DNA of 36,245 nt from Methanomassiliicoccales archaeon RumEn M1 (GTDB lineage Archaea; Thermoplasmatota; Thermoplasmata; Methanomassiliicoccales; Methanomassiliicoccaceae): NCBI GenBank assembly GCA_001421185.1, contig LJKK01000028.1, positions 1 through 36,245 on the forward strand. The letters run 5' to 3'. The notes below the pieces were generated by a model that saw nothing but the letters and a program-made list of their open reading frames with translations, did no database searches and was not told where the DNA came from. This document shows, piece by piece, positions 7,562 to 15,527 of the stretch (position 1 is its first letter; every line of letters begins with the position of its first letter). A program made the translations under genes and the position numbers.

Positions 7562-8200
7562 TTGGTAGAAAAGACCACGATTGCGGCCGTCAAGAAGGCC
7601 CTGGAGTCCTCTCCCGAGAGGAACTTCAGACAGTCTGTTGACCTGGCCATAAACCTCAGGGATGTAGACCTGTCGATCCCGAAGAACAGGATCCAGGAAG
7701 ACATCGTTCTGCCCCATGGTCGCGGCAAACCCTTGAGGATCTGTGTCATCGGCGGCGCCGAACTGGCTGCCAAGGCCAAGGGTGTCGCCGACCTTGTCAT
7801 CACCCCCGAGGAGCTCGGGAAGATCGCTGATGACAAGAAGCAGGCCAAGAAGGTTGCTTCTCAGGTGGATTATTTCATCGCCGAAGCGCCGCTCATGCCC
7901 CAGATCGGTAAGAGGCTCGGTATCGTTCTCGCCCCCCGAGGCAAGATGCCGAAGCCGATACCTCCAGGGGCCGACCCGACCCCCATGATCGAGGCGCTCC
8001 GGAAGACCGTCTCCGTCCGCACCAAGGACCGGAAGACCTTCCAGGCGCCGGTGGGGACGGTGGACATGACCCCGGAAGAGCTGGCAGAGAATGTCGACGC
8101 AATCCTTAAGAGGGTTACGAGCAAGCTAGAGAAAGGAAGAATGAACATCGACTCGGCCTATGTCAAGACGACCATGGGCCCGGCGGAGAAGGTGCTGTAA
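7562..8200 (+). CDS. rpl1: 50S ribosomal protein uL1
   Basis: 212-residue protein of the mobile L1 stalk that acts on the E-site tRNA; in archaea it also represses its own operon. The signature KRLGIVLAPRGKMPKP is present in the second domain, and the start KTTIAAVKKALE and end PAEKVL match the family. It begins with TTG at 7562, preceded by a strong GGAGGT. It is the first gene of the L1-L10-L12 unit. The leader hairpin at 7518-7550 is the likely feedback site. Confidence 0.95.
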   Translation: MVEKTTIAAVKKALESSPERNFRQSVDLAINLRDVDLSIPKNRIQEDIVLPHGRGKPLRICVIGGAELAAKAKGVADLVITPEELGKIADDKKQAKKVASQVDYFIAEAPLMPQIGKRLGIVLAPRGKMPKPIPPGADPTPMIEALRKTVSVRTKDRKTFQAPVGTVDMTPEELAENVDAILKRVTSKLEKGRMNIDSAYVKTTMGPAEKVL

Positions 8201-8212
8201 GGAGGTTCTCAT

Positions 8213-9214
8213 ATGGCACACGTTGCAGCATGGAAAAAGGACAAGGTGAAAGAGATCACCGATATGATGGTGACCAGCCCCGTGGTGGCCATCGTGGATA
8301 TCCATGGCATCCCTTCCCCGCAGATGCAGATCATGAGAAAGGGCATGAGGTCCAACGACGCAAAGGTCCTCATGACCCGTAACAACCTCATGCTCCTCGC
8401 CATCGATGAGGCCGCCAAGCAGCGGCCGGGCATCGAACAGCTCAAGCCCCTGGTGGGCGGGCAGTGCGCCGTAGTGGCCACTCCCCTGAACCCGTTCAAG
8501 CTGTTCCGCCAGATGGAGGCCACCAAGGCCAAGGCGGCCGCCAAGCCCGGCGACGTCGCCCCCGAGGACATCGAGATAAAGGCGGGAGAGACGCCATTCA
8601 AGCCCGGCCCTATCGTGGGCGAGCTGCAGAAGGCCGGGATACCCGCCGCCATCGAGGGCGGTAAGATCGTCATCCGCAAGGACAAGGTCCTTGTGCCTAA
8701 AGGAGAGAAGGTCTCGGAGGAGCTCGCTAAGATCCTCCCCAAGCTGGAGATTCTGCCCATGACCATCGGCATGAACCTCCTGGGGGCCTTCGAGGACGGT
8801 GTACTGTATGGCAGGGACGTTCTTGACGTGCCGGTAGATTACTACCCGTCGCTTCTGGCGACCGCCGCCCGCAATGCCATCGCTCTGGGCGTAGGTATCG
8901 CGTACCCGACCAAGCAGACCATCAACCCGCTGCTGGTCAAGGCGTACCGCGAGGCTACCGCCGTCAGCATGAAGGCTGCCATCCCCACGCGGGATAACAT
9001 CAAGCTTCTCCTGGCAAAGGCCAACGCAGAGATGCTGGCCGTTGCCTCACGCATTCCAGGGCTTGAGGACGACAGGCTGAAGCAGCAGCTGACCGCTCAG
9101 GTCGCTGCGGCGCCGGCCCCGCAGGAGAAGAAGGCCGAAGAGAAGAAAGATGAGGATAAGCCCGAGGTCAGCGAGGAAGAAGCCGCTGCAGGCCTTAGTG
9201 CTCTATTCGATTGA
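8213..9214 (+). CDS. rpl10: 50S ribosomal protein uL10 (P0)
   Basis: 333-residue base of the ribosomal stalk, anchoring L12 dimers to 23S rRNA. The N-terminal domain begins AAWKKDKVKEI and includes GQCAVVATPLNPF; a long archaeal C-terminal helical spine follows. A charged hinge (EEKKAEEKKDEDK) leads to the tail [16 protein letters not shown]. That tail is the same as the end of L12, a known archaeal property that lets elongation factors bind both. GGAGGT precedes the ATG. It starts 12 bp after L1. Confidence 0.95.
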   Translation: MAHVAAWKKDKVKEITDMMVTSPVVAIVDIHGIPSPQMQIMRKGMRSNDAKVLMTRNNLMLLAIDEAAKQRPGIEQLKPLVGGQCAVVATPLNPFKLFRQMEATKAKAAAKPGDVAPEDIEIKAGETPFKPGPIVGELQKAGIPAAIEGGKIVIRKDKVLVPKGEKVSEELAKILPKLEILPMTIGMNLLGAFEDGVLYGRDVLDVPVDYYPSLLATAARNAIALGVGIAYPTKQTINPLLVKAYREATAVSMKAAIPTRDNIKLLLAKANAEMLAVASRIPGLEDDRLKQQLTAQVAAAPAPQEKKAEEKKDEDKPEVSEEEAAAGLSALFD

Positions 9215-9238
9215 ACAATAATACATGGAGGAATAAAA

Positions 9239-9547
9239 ATGGAATACATATACAGCGCCTTGGTACTTCACGCCGCTGGTAAGAACGTTGACGAGGAATC
9301 GATCGCTAATGTCCTGAAGGGCGCCGGCATGGAGCCGGACGCCGCCAGGATAAAGGCTGTGACCGCTTCCCTTGAGGGGATCAACATCGAGGAGGCCATC
9401 GCCTCCGCCGCCATGGCCCCCGTCGCCGCGGCCCCCGCTGCCGCCGCTCCCGCTGAGGCGGCGAAGCCGGCAGCTCAGGAAGAGGAGAAGAAGCCCGAGG
9501 TCAGCGAGGAAGAAGCCGCTGCAGGTCTTAGCGCACTGTTCGACTGA
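9239..9547 (+). CDS. rpl12: 50S ribosomal protein L12 (P1)
   Basis: 102-residue acidic stalk protein that recruits translation factors. The N-terminal dimerisation helix is [15 protein letters not shown], followed by an Ala/Pro hinge (about 60-80) and an acidic tail ending GLSALFD. GGAGG precedes the ATG. The tail DNA is nearly identical to the tail of the L10 gene. A pyrimidine-rich stretch after the gene (about 9620-9662) may end transcription. Confidence 0.95.
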   Translation: MEYIYSALVLHAAGKNVDEESIANVLKGAGMEPDAARIKAVTASLEGINIEEAIASAAMAPVAAAPAAAAPAEAAKPAAQEEEKKPEVSEEEAAAGLSALFD

Positions 9548-9676
9548 ACGGAGTGCATGCAGCGGGCCCTGGAAAAGGTTCTCGCCTTTATCCCGCCGGC
9601 CTCACAACGGGCCCCGCGCCCCCCTTCCCAAATCACTTCCCTCTTTTTCATCCATCCCTTGCCCTAGCGTCGCGGG

Positions 9677-9685
9677 ATTTAAGAG
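9677..9685 (+). promoter_or_regulatory. Box A promoter of the NIF3-like gene
   Basis: ATTTAAGAG lies 28-36 bp upstream of the ATG at 9713, so the transcript is probably leaderless. Confidence 0.45.
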
Positions 9686-9712
9686 CCTGGAGATGGTTCG
9701 CTAGATGATAGC

Positions 9713-10663
9713 ATGAGACTGATGGACCTCTATCGGCTGGCCATCCGGGAGGGGATGGCCGCGGACCCCCGGAAGGGGCCCGAACTGGACGGGCTTCTCG
9801 AGCAGACCGGCAAGGCCTACGCCGGACTGCAGGAGAGCGAGAGGGAGATGTTCGACGCCGACTCCCTGTGGAACCCCTACGCGGACAGCCGCATCGTGCA
9901 CGGGGATCCCGACACCGAGGTCCTGTCGGTCATGTGGGGCATCGACATCAACACCCCGGAGCTGCTGCTGGCCGACCGCCTGCGGGAGAAAGGCAGAAGG
10001 ATCGATGCGGTCATAGGCCATCATCCCCGGGGGCGGGCGTCCGCCAGCCTGCATCAGATGGTGCATATCCAGGAGAACATGATGGAGTCGTGGGGCGTCC
10101 CCATCACCGCCGCCGAGTGCATCGTGGGCCCCGGCCCGGGAGGTCATGTGCGGGACGCATGCCGGCAATCACATGCAGGCCGGCGACTCCGCCGCCCTGC
10201 TCGGCATCCCTCTCATGTGCCTGCACCAGCCGGCCGACCTGCTGGCGCAGCGCTTCATGACCGGCTACCTGAAGGAGGCGGCGCCCGAGCGGCTGGGGGA
10301 CATCGTGGACGCCCTGCTGCGCCTGCCGGAGTACCGGTTCATGGCCAGGGAGTGCAACCCGCCCGAGATCTTCGTGGGGGACCGCAACAAGAGGGCGGGC
10401 GAGGTGGCGGTCAAGTTCGCGGGCGGGACGGCCGCCCCCAAGGAGATGTACGAGCATCTGGCCGCGCGGGCGTGGGCACGGTGGTGTGCATGCACGTGCC
10501 GCAAAGCCATATAGAGGAAGCGAGAAAGAACCATGTGAACCTGGTGGTGGCAAGCCACATGGCGTCCGATTCGCTCGGTACCAACCTTATCGCGGACCGC
10601 TTCGAGGCCAACGGCGTGGAGATCATTCCCTGCTCGGGGTTCATAAGGGTGAGGCGGAATTGA
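9713..10663 (+). CDS. NIF3-like (DUF34) protein, two compensating frameshifts
   Basis: Resembles archaeal NIF3/DUF34 metal-binding proteins, whose function is debated. DAVIGHHPRG with paired His (103-104) fits the metal site, and the C-terminal part ends NLVVASHMASDSLGTNLIADRF. Continuous sequence requires two frame changes: near 10122-10137 (G/C runs), after which MCGTHAGNHMQAGDSA is read, and back near 10461-10480, after which GVGTVVCMHVPQSHIEEA is read. The changes cancel, and the protein is about 316 residues. Codon use and protein-like sequence persist throughout, so I read these as sequencing indels rather than decay. Its stop overlaps the TTG start of orc1/cdc6. Family call moderately secure, function unknown. 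Confidence 0.65.
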   Translation: MRLMDLYRLAIREGMAADPRKGPELDGLLEQTGKAYAGLQESEREMFDADSLWNPYADSRIVHGDPDTEVLSVMWGIDINTPELLLADRLREKGRRIDAVIGHHPRGRASASLHQMVHIQENMMESWGVPITAAECIVGPGPGGHVRDACRQSHAGRRLRRPARHPSHVPAPAGRPAGAALHDRLPEGGGARAAGGHRGRPAAPAGVPVHGQGVQPARDLRGGPQQEGGRGGGQVRGRDGRPQGDVRASGRAGVGTVVCMHVPQSHIEEARKNHVNLVVASHMASDSLGTNLIADRFEANGVEIIPCSGFIRVRRN

Positions 10664-11832
10664 ACGGCTACGGAGGCTCCAGGGTGCTGAAGGACCCCGC
10701 CAAGCTGTCCTTCGACTACGTGCCGGAGAGGCTGGTGCATAGGGAGCGCCAGATGAACAAGCTCCGCATGATATTCCGGCCGGTGCTGGAGAGCGGCGTC
10801 TCCCAGACCGCCCTGCTCATCGGGAACGTCGGCACGGGTAAGACGGCCACCTCTAAGCGGTTCTGCCTCGATCTCATCAGGGAGGGCAACGAAAAGGGCC
10901 GCCCCATGGACTTCGTAGTGGTGAACTGCCGCCAGCGGAGCACCGAGGCGGCCGTCCTGCTCCGGCTGGTGACGCACTTCGACGAGCGCTTCCCGGACAG
11001 GGGGTTCAGCACCATGGAGATGCTGCGGGCCCTGCGCAAGCACGTGGAGACCCGGGGGCTGCACCTGGTGGTCGTGCTGGACGAGGCCGACGTGCTGCTT
11101 CGACGGGGCGCCGGGGACCTCATTTACCAACTGTCCCGGTTCGACGAGGAGAAGATCGGGGGGCGAGCCTCGCTGTCCCTGATGCTCATCTCGCAGAAGT
11201 ACCTGCTGGACCTGCTCGACCCCGCCTCCCTGTCCACCTTCCGGAGGGCCAACACCATCCAGTTCGATCGCTACACCGCGGCCGAGCTGCGGGACATCGT
11301 GGCCGACCGCGTCAGGCTGGCATTCCATCCGGGCACCGTGCCGGAGGAGTCCATCGACCTGATCGCCGACATATCGGCCGAGTTCGGCGACGCCCGGTTC
11401 GCCATCGAGATACTGGAGAAGGCGGGCATGCTGGCCGAGGAGGAGGGAAGCGATCAGGTCACGGCCGAGAACGTCCGGGCCGCCAAGGCGTTCACGTACA
11501 GCGTGGTGACGCGCTCCAAGGTGGAGGGGCTGGACGTACAGCGGCGGCTCGTCCTCCTGGCCACCGCCCGGGCCATGAAGGACCGCGCCTACGTCACCAC
11601 CGGGGAGGTGGAGAAGATGTACCATGTGGTGGCCGAGGAGTACGGACAGCGGCCCCGGGGCCACACGCAGTTCTGGGCCTACCTGCAGGCAGTGTCCAGC
11701 GAGGGCCTTCTGGAGACCAAGGTGTCGGGCGACCCGGCGGGCGGGCGGACCACCTACATCTCGGTGCCGGACATCCCGGTGAAGGTGCTCAGCGAGATGC
11801 TGGAGGAGATGCTGGCCGAGCCCGAGGAGTGA
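10660..11832 (+). CDS. cdc6: Orc1/Cdc6 replication initiator
   Basis: AAA+ ATPase that binds replication origins and loads MCM. The 390 residues have the N-terminal YVPERLVHRERQMNKL motif typical of the family, Walker A GNVGTGKT (55-62), Walker B VVVLDEAD (137-144), a sensor-1 region around LSLMLISQK, and a C-terminal winged-helix region (about 300-390). The TTG at 10660 was chosen because it overlaps the NIF3-like stop (ATTGA) and GGTGAGG lies just upstream; a GTG at 10684 is possible. No obvious origin repeats lie in the short gaps around it, so this gene need not sit beside an origin. Confidence 0.92.
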   Translation: MNGYGGSRVLKDPAKLSFDYVPERLVHRERQMNKLRMIFRPVLESGVSQTALLIGNVGTGKTATSKRFCLDLIREGNEKGRPMDFVVVNCRQRSTEAAVLLRLVTHFDERFPDRGFSTMEMLRALRKHVETRGLHLVVVLDEADVLLRRGAGDLIYQLSRFDEEKIGGRASLSLMLISQKYLLDLLDPASLSTFRRANTIQFDRYTAAELRDIVADRVRLAFHPGTVPEESIDLIADISAEFGDARFAIEILEKAGMLAEEEGSDQVTAENVRAAKAFTYSVVTRSKVEGLDVQRRLVLLATARAMKDRAYVTTGEVEKMYHVVAEEYGQRPRGHTQFWAYLQAVSSEGLLETKVSGDPAGGRTTYISVPDIPVKVLSEMLEEMLAEPEE

Positions 11833-11872
11833 GCCTTCCGGAACGCTCGCGGCGCGCGTAGCGCAACGCCGC

Positions 11873-13252
11873 TCAGGCCCCGAACCACGACGGGCGAGGC
11901 TCGCAGGAGCGCCTGGTTATGATGGTGCGCTTCTTCACGAACATCTCCAGCCGCCGCTGCGACGACGGGATGCCGCTCTGCTTCCAGCCCTGGAACAGCT
12001 CGCCGCACGGCAACGTGCGCACGCAGTCGTTGATCCAGACGTTGCCCACCTCCAGCCTTTCGGCCAGGGCCTCTCCCGCCTCGGGGTCGGAGGTCCAGAT
12101 GGTGGCGCCCAGGCCGTACGGCGTGTCGTTGGCCAGCCGCACCGCCTCCTCATCGTCCCCGACCGCCTGTATGGGGCACACCGGGCCGAACGTCTCCCTT
12201 CGGACCACCTCCAGGTCCTGGTGCGGCACCGCCAGCACGGTCGGCTCATAGAAGAAGCCGGGGCCCTCCCAGTCCCGGCCGCCGTGCAGCAGCGTGGCCC
12301 CGTGGGCCACGGCGTCCTTCACCACCGAGTCGACCCTGCGCCTCGGTCCCTCCCTGATGAGCGGTCCGATGTCCTCCTTCCGCAGTCGGGAGGCGATCTC
12401 CACCAGCCGCTCGGTGAGCTCGTCGGCCACCTCGCGGTGGGCGAACACCCGCTTGATGCGTATGCACACCTGGCCCGCCCGGGCGAAGGTGCCGGCGGCG
12501 ATCCCCCGGGCGGCCATCTCCACGTCGGCGTCCTCCCTCACGATGGCCGCGTCGTTGCCCGAGAGCTCCAGCATGAGCGGCATTATCCCGGCCCGGGCGG
12601 CTATGTCCTTCCCGGTGTCCATGCTGCCGGTGAACACCAGGGCGTCGAAGCCCGCCGTCACCATCTCCCTTCCGACCGACGGTCCGCCGACCACCGTTGG
12701 ATACAGCCCCTCGGGATACCCGGCCTCGGCGATCAGCCGGGCGGTGCGGAGGCCGGACAGGGTGGAGAGCTCGGAGGGCTTGTACACGAAGCCGTTGCCG
12801 GCCAGCAGGCCCGGTATGGCGGAGATCATGGTCTGCCAGAAGGGGAAGTTCCACACCCCGATGTGCCCGATGACGCCGTGCGGGACCCTCTCGATGCGCG
12901 CCGTGCTGTCCTTCCAGGCCACGGGGTCCAGGGGGAACTCCTCGCTCCATCCCTCGTACTCGCGGACATAGTGCTCGATGCCATTGACGGCGCTGCCGTA
13001 GGAGGCGGCTATGACCTGGCGAGGGAAACCGCACTCCCGGTGGATGAGGTCGACGACCTCGTCCCGGGCCTTTCGGCACACTTCGCCCAGCTGCCGCGCC
13101 ATGTCGATGCGGTCCTGCCTGGTGGTGCCGCGGTACCACTCCCTCTGGACCCTCCGGGCCCGTTGCAGGGCCTCCCGGACCTGGGCCGGGGTGGCCTCCT
13201 CCATCTCCTCGATGAGGGTGCCGTCGAGCGGGCTGATGCTGCGGACTGTCAT
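11873..13252 (-). CDS. Aldehyde dehydrogenase family protein
   Basis: NAD(P)-dependent aldehyde oxidation. The 459 residues have WNFPFW (134-139), the cofactor-binding Lys in YKPSE (Lys158), the general base Glu229 in LMLELSGND, and the catalytic Cys263 in AGQVCIRIKR. The C-terminal ETFGPVCPI and NVWIND motifs are also present. All catalytic residues are intact. The substrate is unknown; succinate-semialdehyde dehydrogenase-like is the closest general class I can offer. GGAGGC precedes the ATG. It is divergent from gcvT with an 81-bp gap holding both promoters. Confidence 0.9.
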   Translation of the reverse strand: MTVRSISPLDGTLIEEMEEATPAQVREALQRARRVQREWYRGTTRQDRIDMARQLGEVCRKARDEVVDLIHRECGFPRQVIAASYGSAVNGIEHYVREYEGWSEEFPLDPVAWKDSTARIERVPHGVIGHIGVWNFPFWQTMISAIPGLLAGNGFVYKPSELSTLSGLRTARLIAEAGYPEGLYPTVVGGPSVGREMVTAGFDALVFTGSMDTGKDIAARAGIMPLMLELSGNDAAIVREDADVEMAARGIAAGTFARAGQVCIRIKRVFAHREVADELTERLVEIASRLRKEDIGPLIREGPRRRVDSVVKDAVAHGATLLHGGRDWEGPGFFYEPTVLAVPHQDLEVVRRETFGPVCPIQAVGDDEEAVRLANDTPYGLGATIWTSDPEAGEALAERLEVGNVWINDCVRTLPCGELFQGWKQSGIPSSQRRLEMFVKKRTIITRRSCEPRPSWFGA

Positions 13253-13274
13253 CGAGCCTCCATTGCGACGGACG

Positions 13275-13283
13275 TATTTTTAC
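13275..13283 (-). promoter_or_regulatory. Box A promoter of the aldehyde dehydrogenase gene
   Basis: The minus strand reads GTAAAAATA, 23-31 bp upstream of the ATG at 13252. Spacing is slightly short but typical for near-leaderless archaeal genes. Confidence 0.4.
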
Positions 13284-13333
13284 CATGCCCGGCGAGCAAA
13301 TCATTTTAGCCAACCCCCGAGCTACTGGAGCCG

Positions 13334-14464
13334 ATGAGACGAACTCCTCTCCACCCGGCCCACCAGGCCCTCGGAGCGCGCCTGGTCGATTTCGCCGGAT
13401 GGGAGATGCCCATCCAATACACATCCATACTGGAGGAGCACCGGGCGGTGCGCGAGGCGGCCGGCCTGTTCGACGTGTCCCACATGGGCGACCTGGTGGT
13501 CCGCGGGGAAGGGGCCGAGGACGGCCTTCGCGGCCTGCTGACCAACGACATCAAGGGGCTTCCCGAGGGGAAGGGGATCTACGGCCACCTGCTGGACGAG
13601 CGAGGCCGGATCATCGACGACACCATGACCTTCCACATGCTCCCGGGAACGTATCTCCACATCCCCAACGCCTCCACCGCCGCCCGCGTGGATGCGTGGA
13701 TAAGGGAGCACGTCCGTGCCGAGGTGGTCAACGTGACGGAGCGCGTGGCCGCCATGGCATTGCAGGGCCCGAAGGCAGCGGCCATCCTGCAGCGGATGAC
13801 CGACTTCGACGTCGGCGGGCTCAAGCGCATGCATGGGGCGTTCATGACCCTCCGGGCGGATGCCAGGGAGCGGGCGTTCCTCCCCGACGTCCTGGGGCTC
13901 GACGCCCCGGGGGACGGCGTGCAGGCCTACGTCACGCGCAGCGGATACACCGGAGAGGACGGGTTCGAGGTGCTGGTCGAGGCCGCCTCCTCGATACCGG
14001 TATGGAACGCCATCCTGGAGGCGGGACGCCAGGACGGCATCAGGCCGTGCGGGCTGGGAGCCCGGGACCTGCTCCGGCTGGAGATGGGCTTCCTGCTGTC
14101 CGGCACCGACTTCGACGGGCAGCAGTCCACCCTGCAGACGGGGCCGCCATGGGCCCTCAAGTGGGAGCATGACTTCGTTGGCAAGGAGGCGCTGCTCCAG
14201 CAGCGCGATGGACCGTACCAGAGGCTGGTGGCCCTGGAGCTGGTGGATAAGGGCATCCCCCGTCACGGGCACGTCGTGCGGGCCGCCGGCCAGGACGTAG
14301 GAGCGGTGACGTCCGGGACCCTCTCGCCCATCCTGGGGAAGGGGATCGCGCTCGCCTACGTGGACGCCGACCGCTCGGCCCTGGGCCAGGATCTGGAGGT
14401 CGTCATCAGGGACCGGCCAGTGAGGGCCAAGGTGGTCAAGGCCCCGTTCATAGGCAAGAGGTGA
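13334..14464 (+). CDS. gcvT: Aminomethyltransferase, GcvT family
   Basis: T-protein of the glycine cleavage system, moving the aminomethyl carbon to tetrahydropterin, or a related folate-binding enzyme. The 376 residues have the opening RTPLHPAHQALGARLVDFAG and MPIQY, then FDVSHMGD (about 48-55), YTGEDGFEVLV, the C-terminal GARDLLRLEMGF and TSGTLSPILGKGIALAYV. This is the normal full-length architecture. GGAG lies just before the ATG at 13334. No GcvP, GcvH or Lpd gene lies in the window, so the partners are elsewhere or the enzyme works alone. The M20 enzyme gene follows at once. Confidence 0.92.
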   Translation: MRRTPLHPAHQALGARLVDFAGWEMPIQYTSILEEHRAVREAAGLFDVSHMGDLVVRGEGAEDGLRGLLTNDIKGLPEGKGIYGHLLDERGRIIDDTMTFHMLPGTYLHIPNASTAARVDAWIREHVRAEVVNVTERVAAMALQGPKAAAILQRMTDFDVGGLKRMHGAFMTLRADARERAFLPDVLGLDAPGDGVQAYVTRSGYTGEDGFEVLVEAASSIPVWNAILEAGRQDGIRPCGLGARDLLRLEMGFLLSGTDFDGQQSTLQTGPPWALKWEHDFVGKEALLQQRDGPYQRLVALELVDKGIPRHGHVVRAAGQDVGAVTSGTLSPILGKGIALAYVDADRSALGQDLEVVIRDRPVRAKVVKAPFIGKR

Positions 14465-14468
14465 GCCC

Positions 14469-15527
14469 CTGAGGGACGATGTCGTCCGGACCCTCCAGGA
14501 CCTCCTGGGGATCGAATGCGACCTCGAGCATGAGCCGGGGCCCATATTGTCTTACGCCCGGCGCCGGCTGCAGGAGGCGGGCCTGAGGACCAGGATCGTC
14601 GGCCAGCAGGACGCCCCGGCGCTCATAGCCACCTACGGCCGGAAGGCCGGCATCGTGTTCTCGGGCCACCTGGACACCGTGCCGGTGGGGGAGGACTGGA
14701 CCAGGGAGCAGGGCGAGGAGGATGACGGCCGGATCTACGGACGGGGCACGGTGGACATGAAGGGGGCGTGCGCCGCCATGATAGAGGCCGCCGGCGCGCT
14801 GGTGAAGGAGGACCTGCCGGTCACAGTGGCGTTCACGACCGACGAGGAGGAGCAGATGGTGAGCGTCGAGCCGCTGCTGAACGAGGCGGCGGTGCGGAGG
14901 GCGAAGGGGATCATCGTGGGCGAGCCCACCGCGCTGTGCCCCGCGTACCGCGAGAAGGGCGTGTTCCGCTTCCGCCTCACCACCAGGGGCAAGGCCGCCC
15001 ACTCCAGCCAGCCGTGGCTGGGGGAGGACGCCGTGCTCAAGATGCACTACTGCCTGGACCGCCTCCTGGACCTGGCGGAGATATCAAGCCAGCGGTCCAC
15101 GGGAATGACCATGTGCTTCTCCACCATCCAAGGGGGCACCAAGAACAATGTGGTGGCCGACCGCTGCACGGCCGAGATCGACGTCCGATTCCCGCTGCCC
15201 CAGACCACGCACGACGTTCACGACATCATCGTCAACCGGCTGAGGGGCGAGTCGTACCGCATGGACGTCGAGTACACCCTGGAGGCGTTCGAGTCCGACC
15301 CGGCATCGCCGCTGAACGCCGAGCTGTCGAGGTTCCTGGGCACCGAGCCGATCGTGGTCCCCTACGCCTCCGAGGCGCCTCGGTTCGCCTCCGTGAATCC
15401 CCGGGTGTGCATCTGCGGGCCGGGAGACCCCGACCTGGCCCACACCGCCGACGAGTTCGTGGAGGTGCGGGAGCTGGACGAGATGTACGACCTGCTCGTG
15501 CACATGGGCCGGCGGGCTCAGGGGTAG
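14469..15527 (+). CDS. M20 family peptidase/deacylase (ArgE/DapE/ACY1)
   Basis: Two-zinc amidohydrolase. Metal and catalytic motifs: GHLDTVPVG with His67 and Asp69, GRGTVDMKGA with bridging Asp96, and TTDEEEQM with catalytic Glu126 and metal-binding Glu127. A lid domain begins after GEPTALCP (TTRGKAAHSSQP). About 352 residues, of normal length. The family's N-terminal helix (DDVVRTLQDLLGI) reaches back to a CTG at 14469, which follows a good AGAGGTGA; a TTG at 14547 would remove 26 conserved residues, so I prefer the unusual CTG start. The substrate cannot be told among N-acyl amino acids and dipeptides. Its 3' end overlaps the convergent asnS gene by 10 bp. Confidence 0.85.
   Translation: MRDDVVRTLQDLLGIECDLEHEPGPILSYARRRLQEAGLRTRIVGQQDAPALIATYGRKAGIVFSGHLDTVPVGEDWTREQGEEDDGRIYGRGTVDMKGACAAMIEAAGALVKEDLPVTVAFTTDEEEQMVSVEPLLNEAAVRRAKGIIVGEPTALCPAYREKGVFRFRLTTRGKAAHSSQPWLGEDAVLKMHYCLDRLLDLAEISSQRSTGMTMCFSTIQGGTKNNVVADRCTAEIDVRFPLPQTTHDVHDIIVNRLRGESYRMDVEYTLEAFESDPASPLNAELSRFLGTEPIVVPYASEAPRFASVNPRVCICGPGDPDLAHTADEFVEVRELDEMYDLLVHMGRRAQG

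Noticed and set aside
10500-11900. Replication origin beside orc1/cdc6
   Set aside because: The flanking gaps are very short and I see no origin-type repeats or AT-rich unwinding tract.
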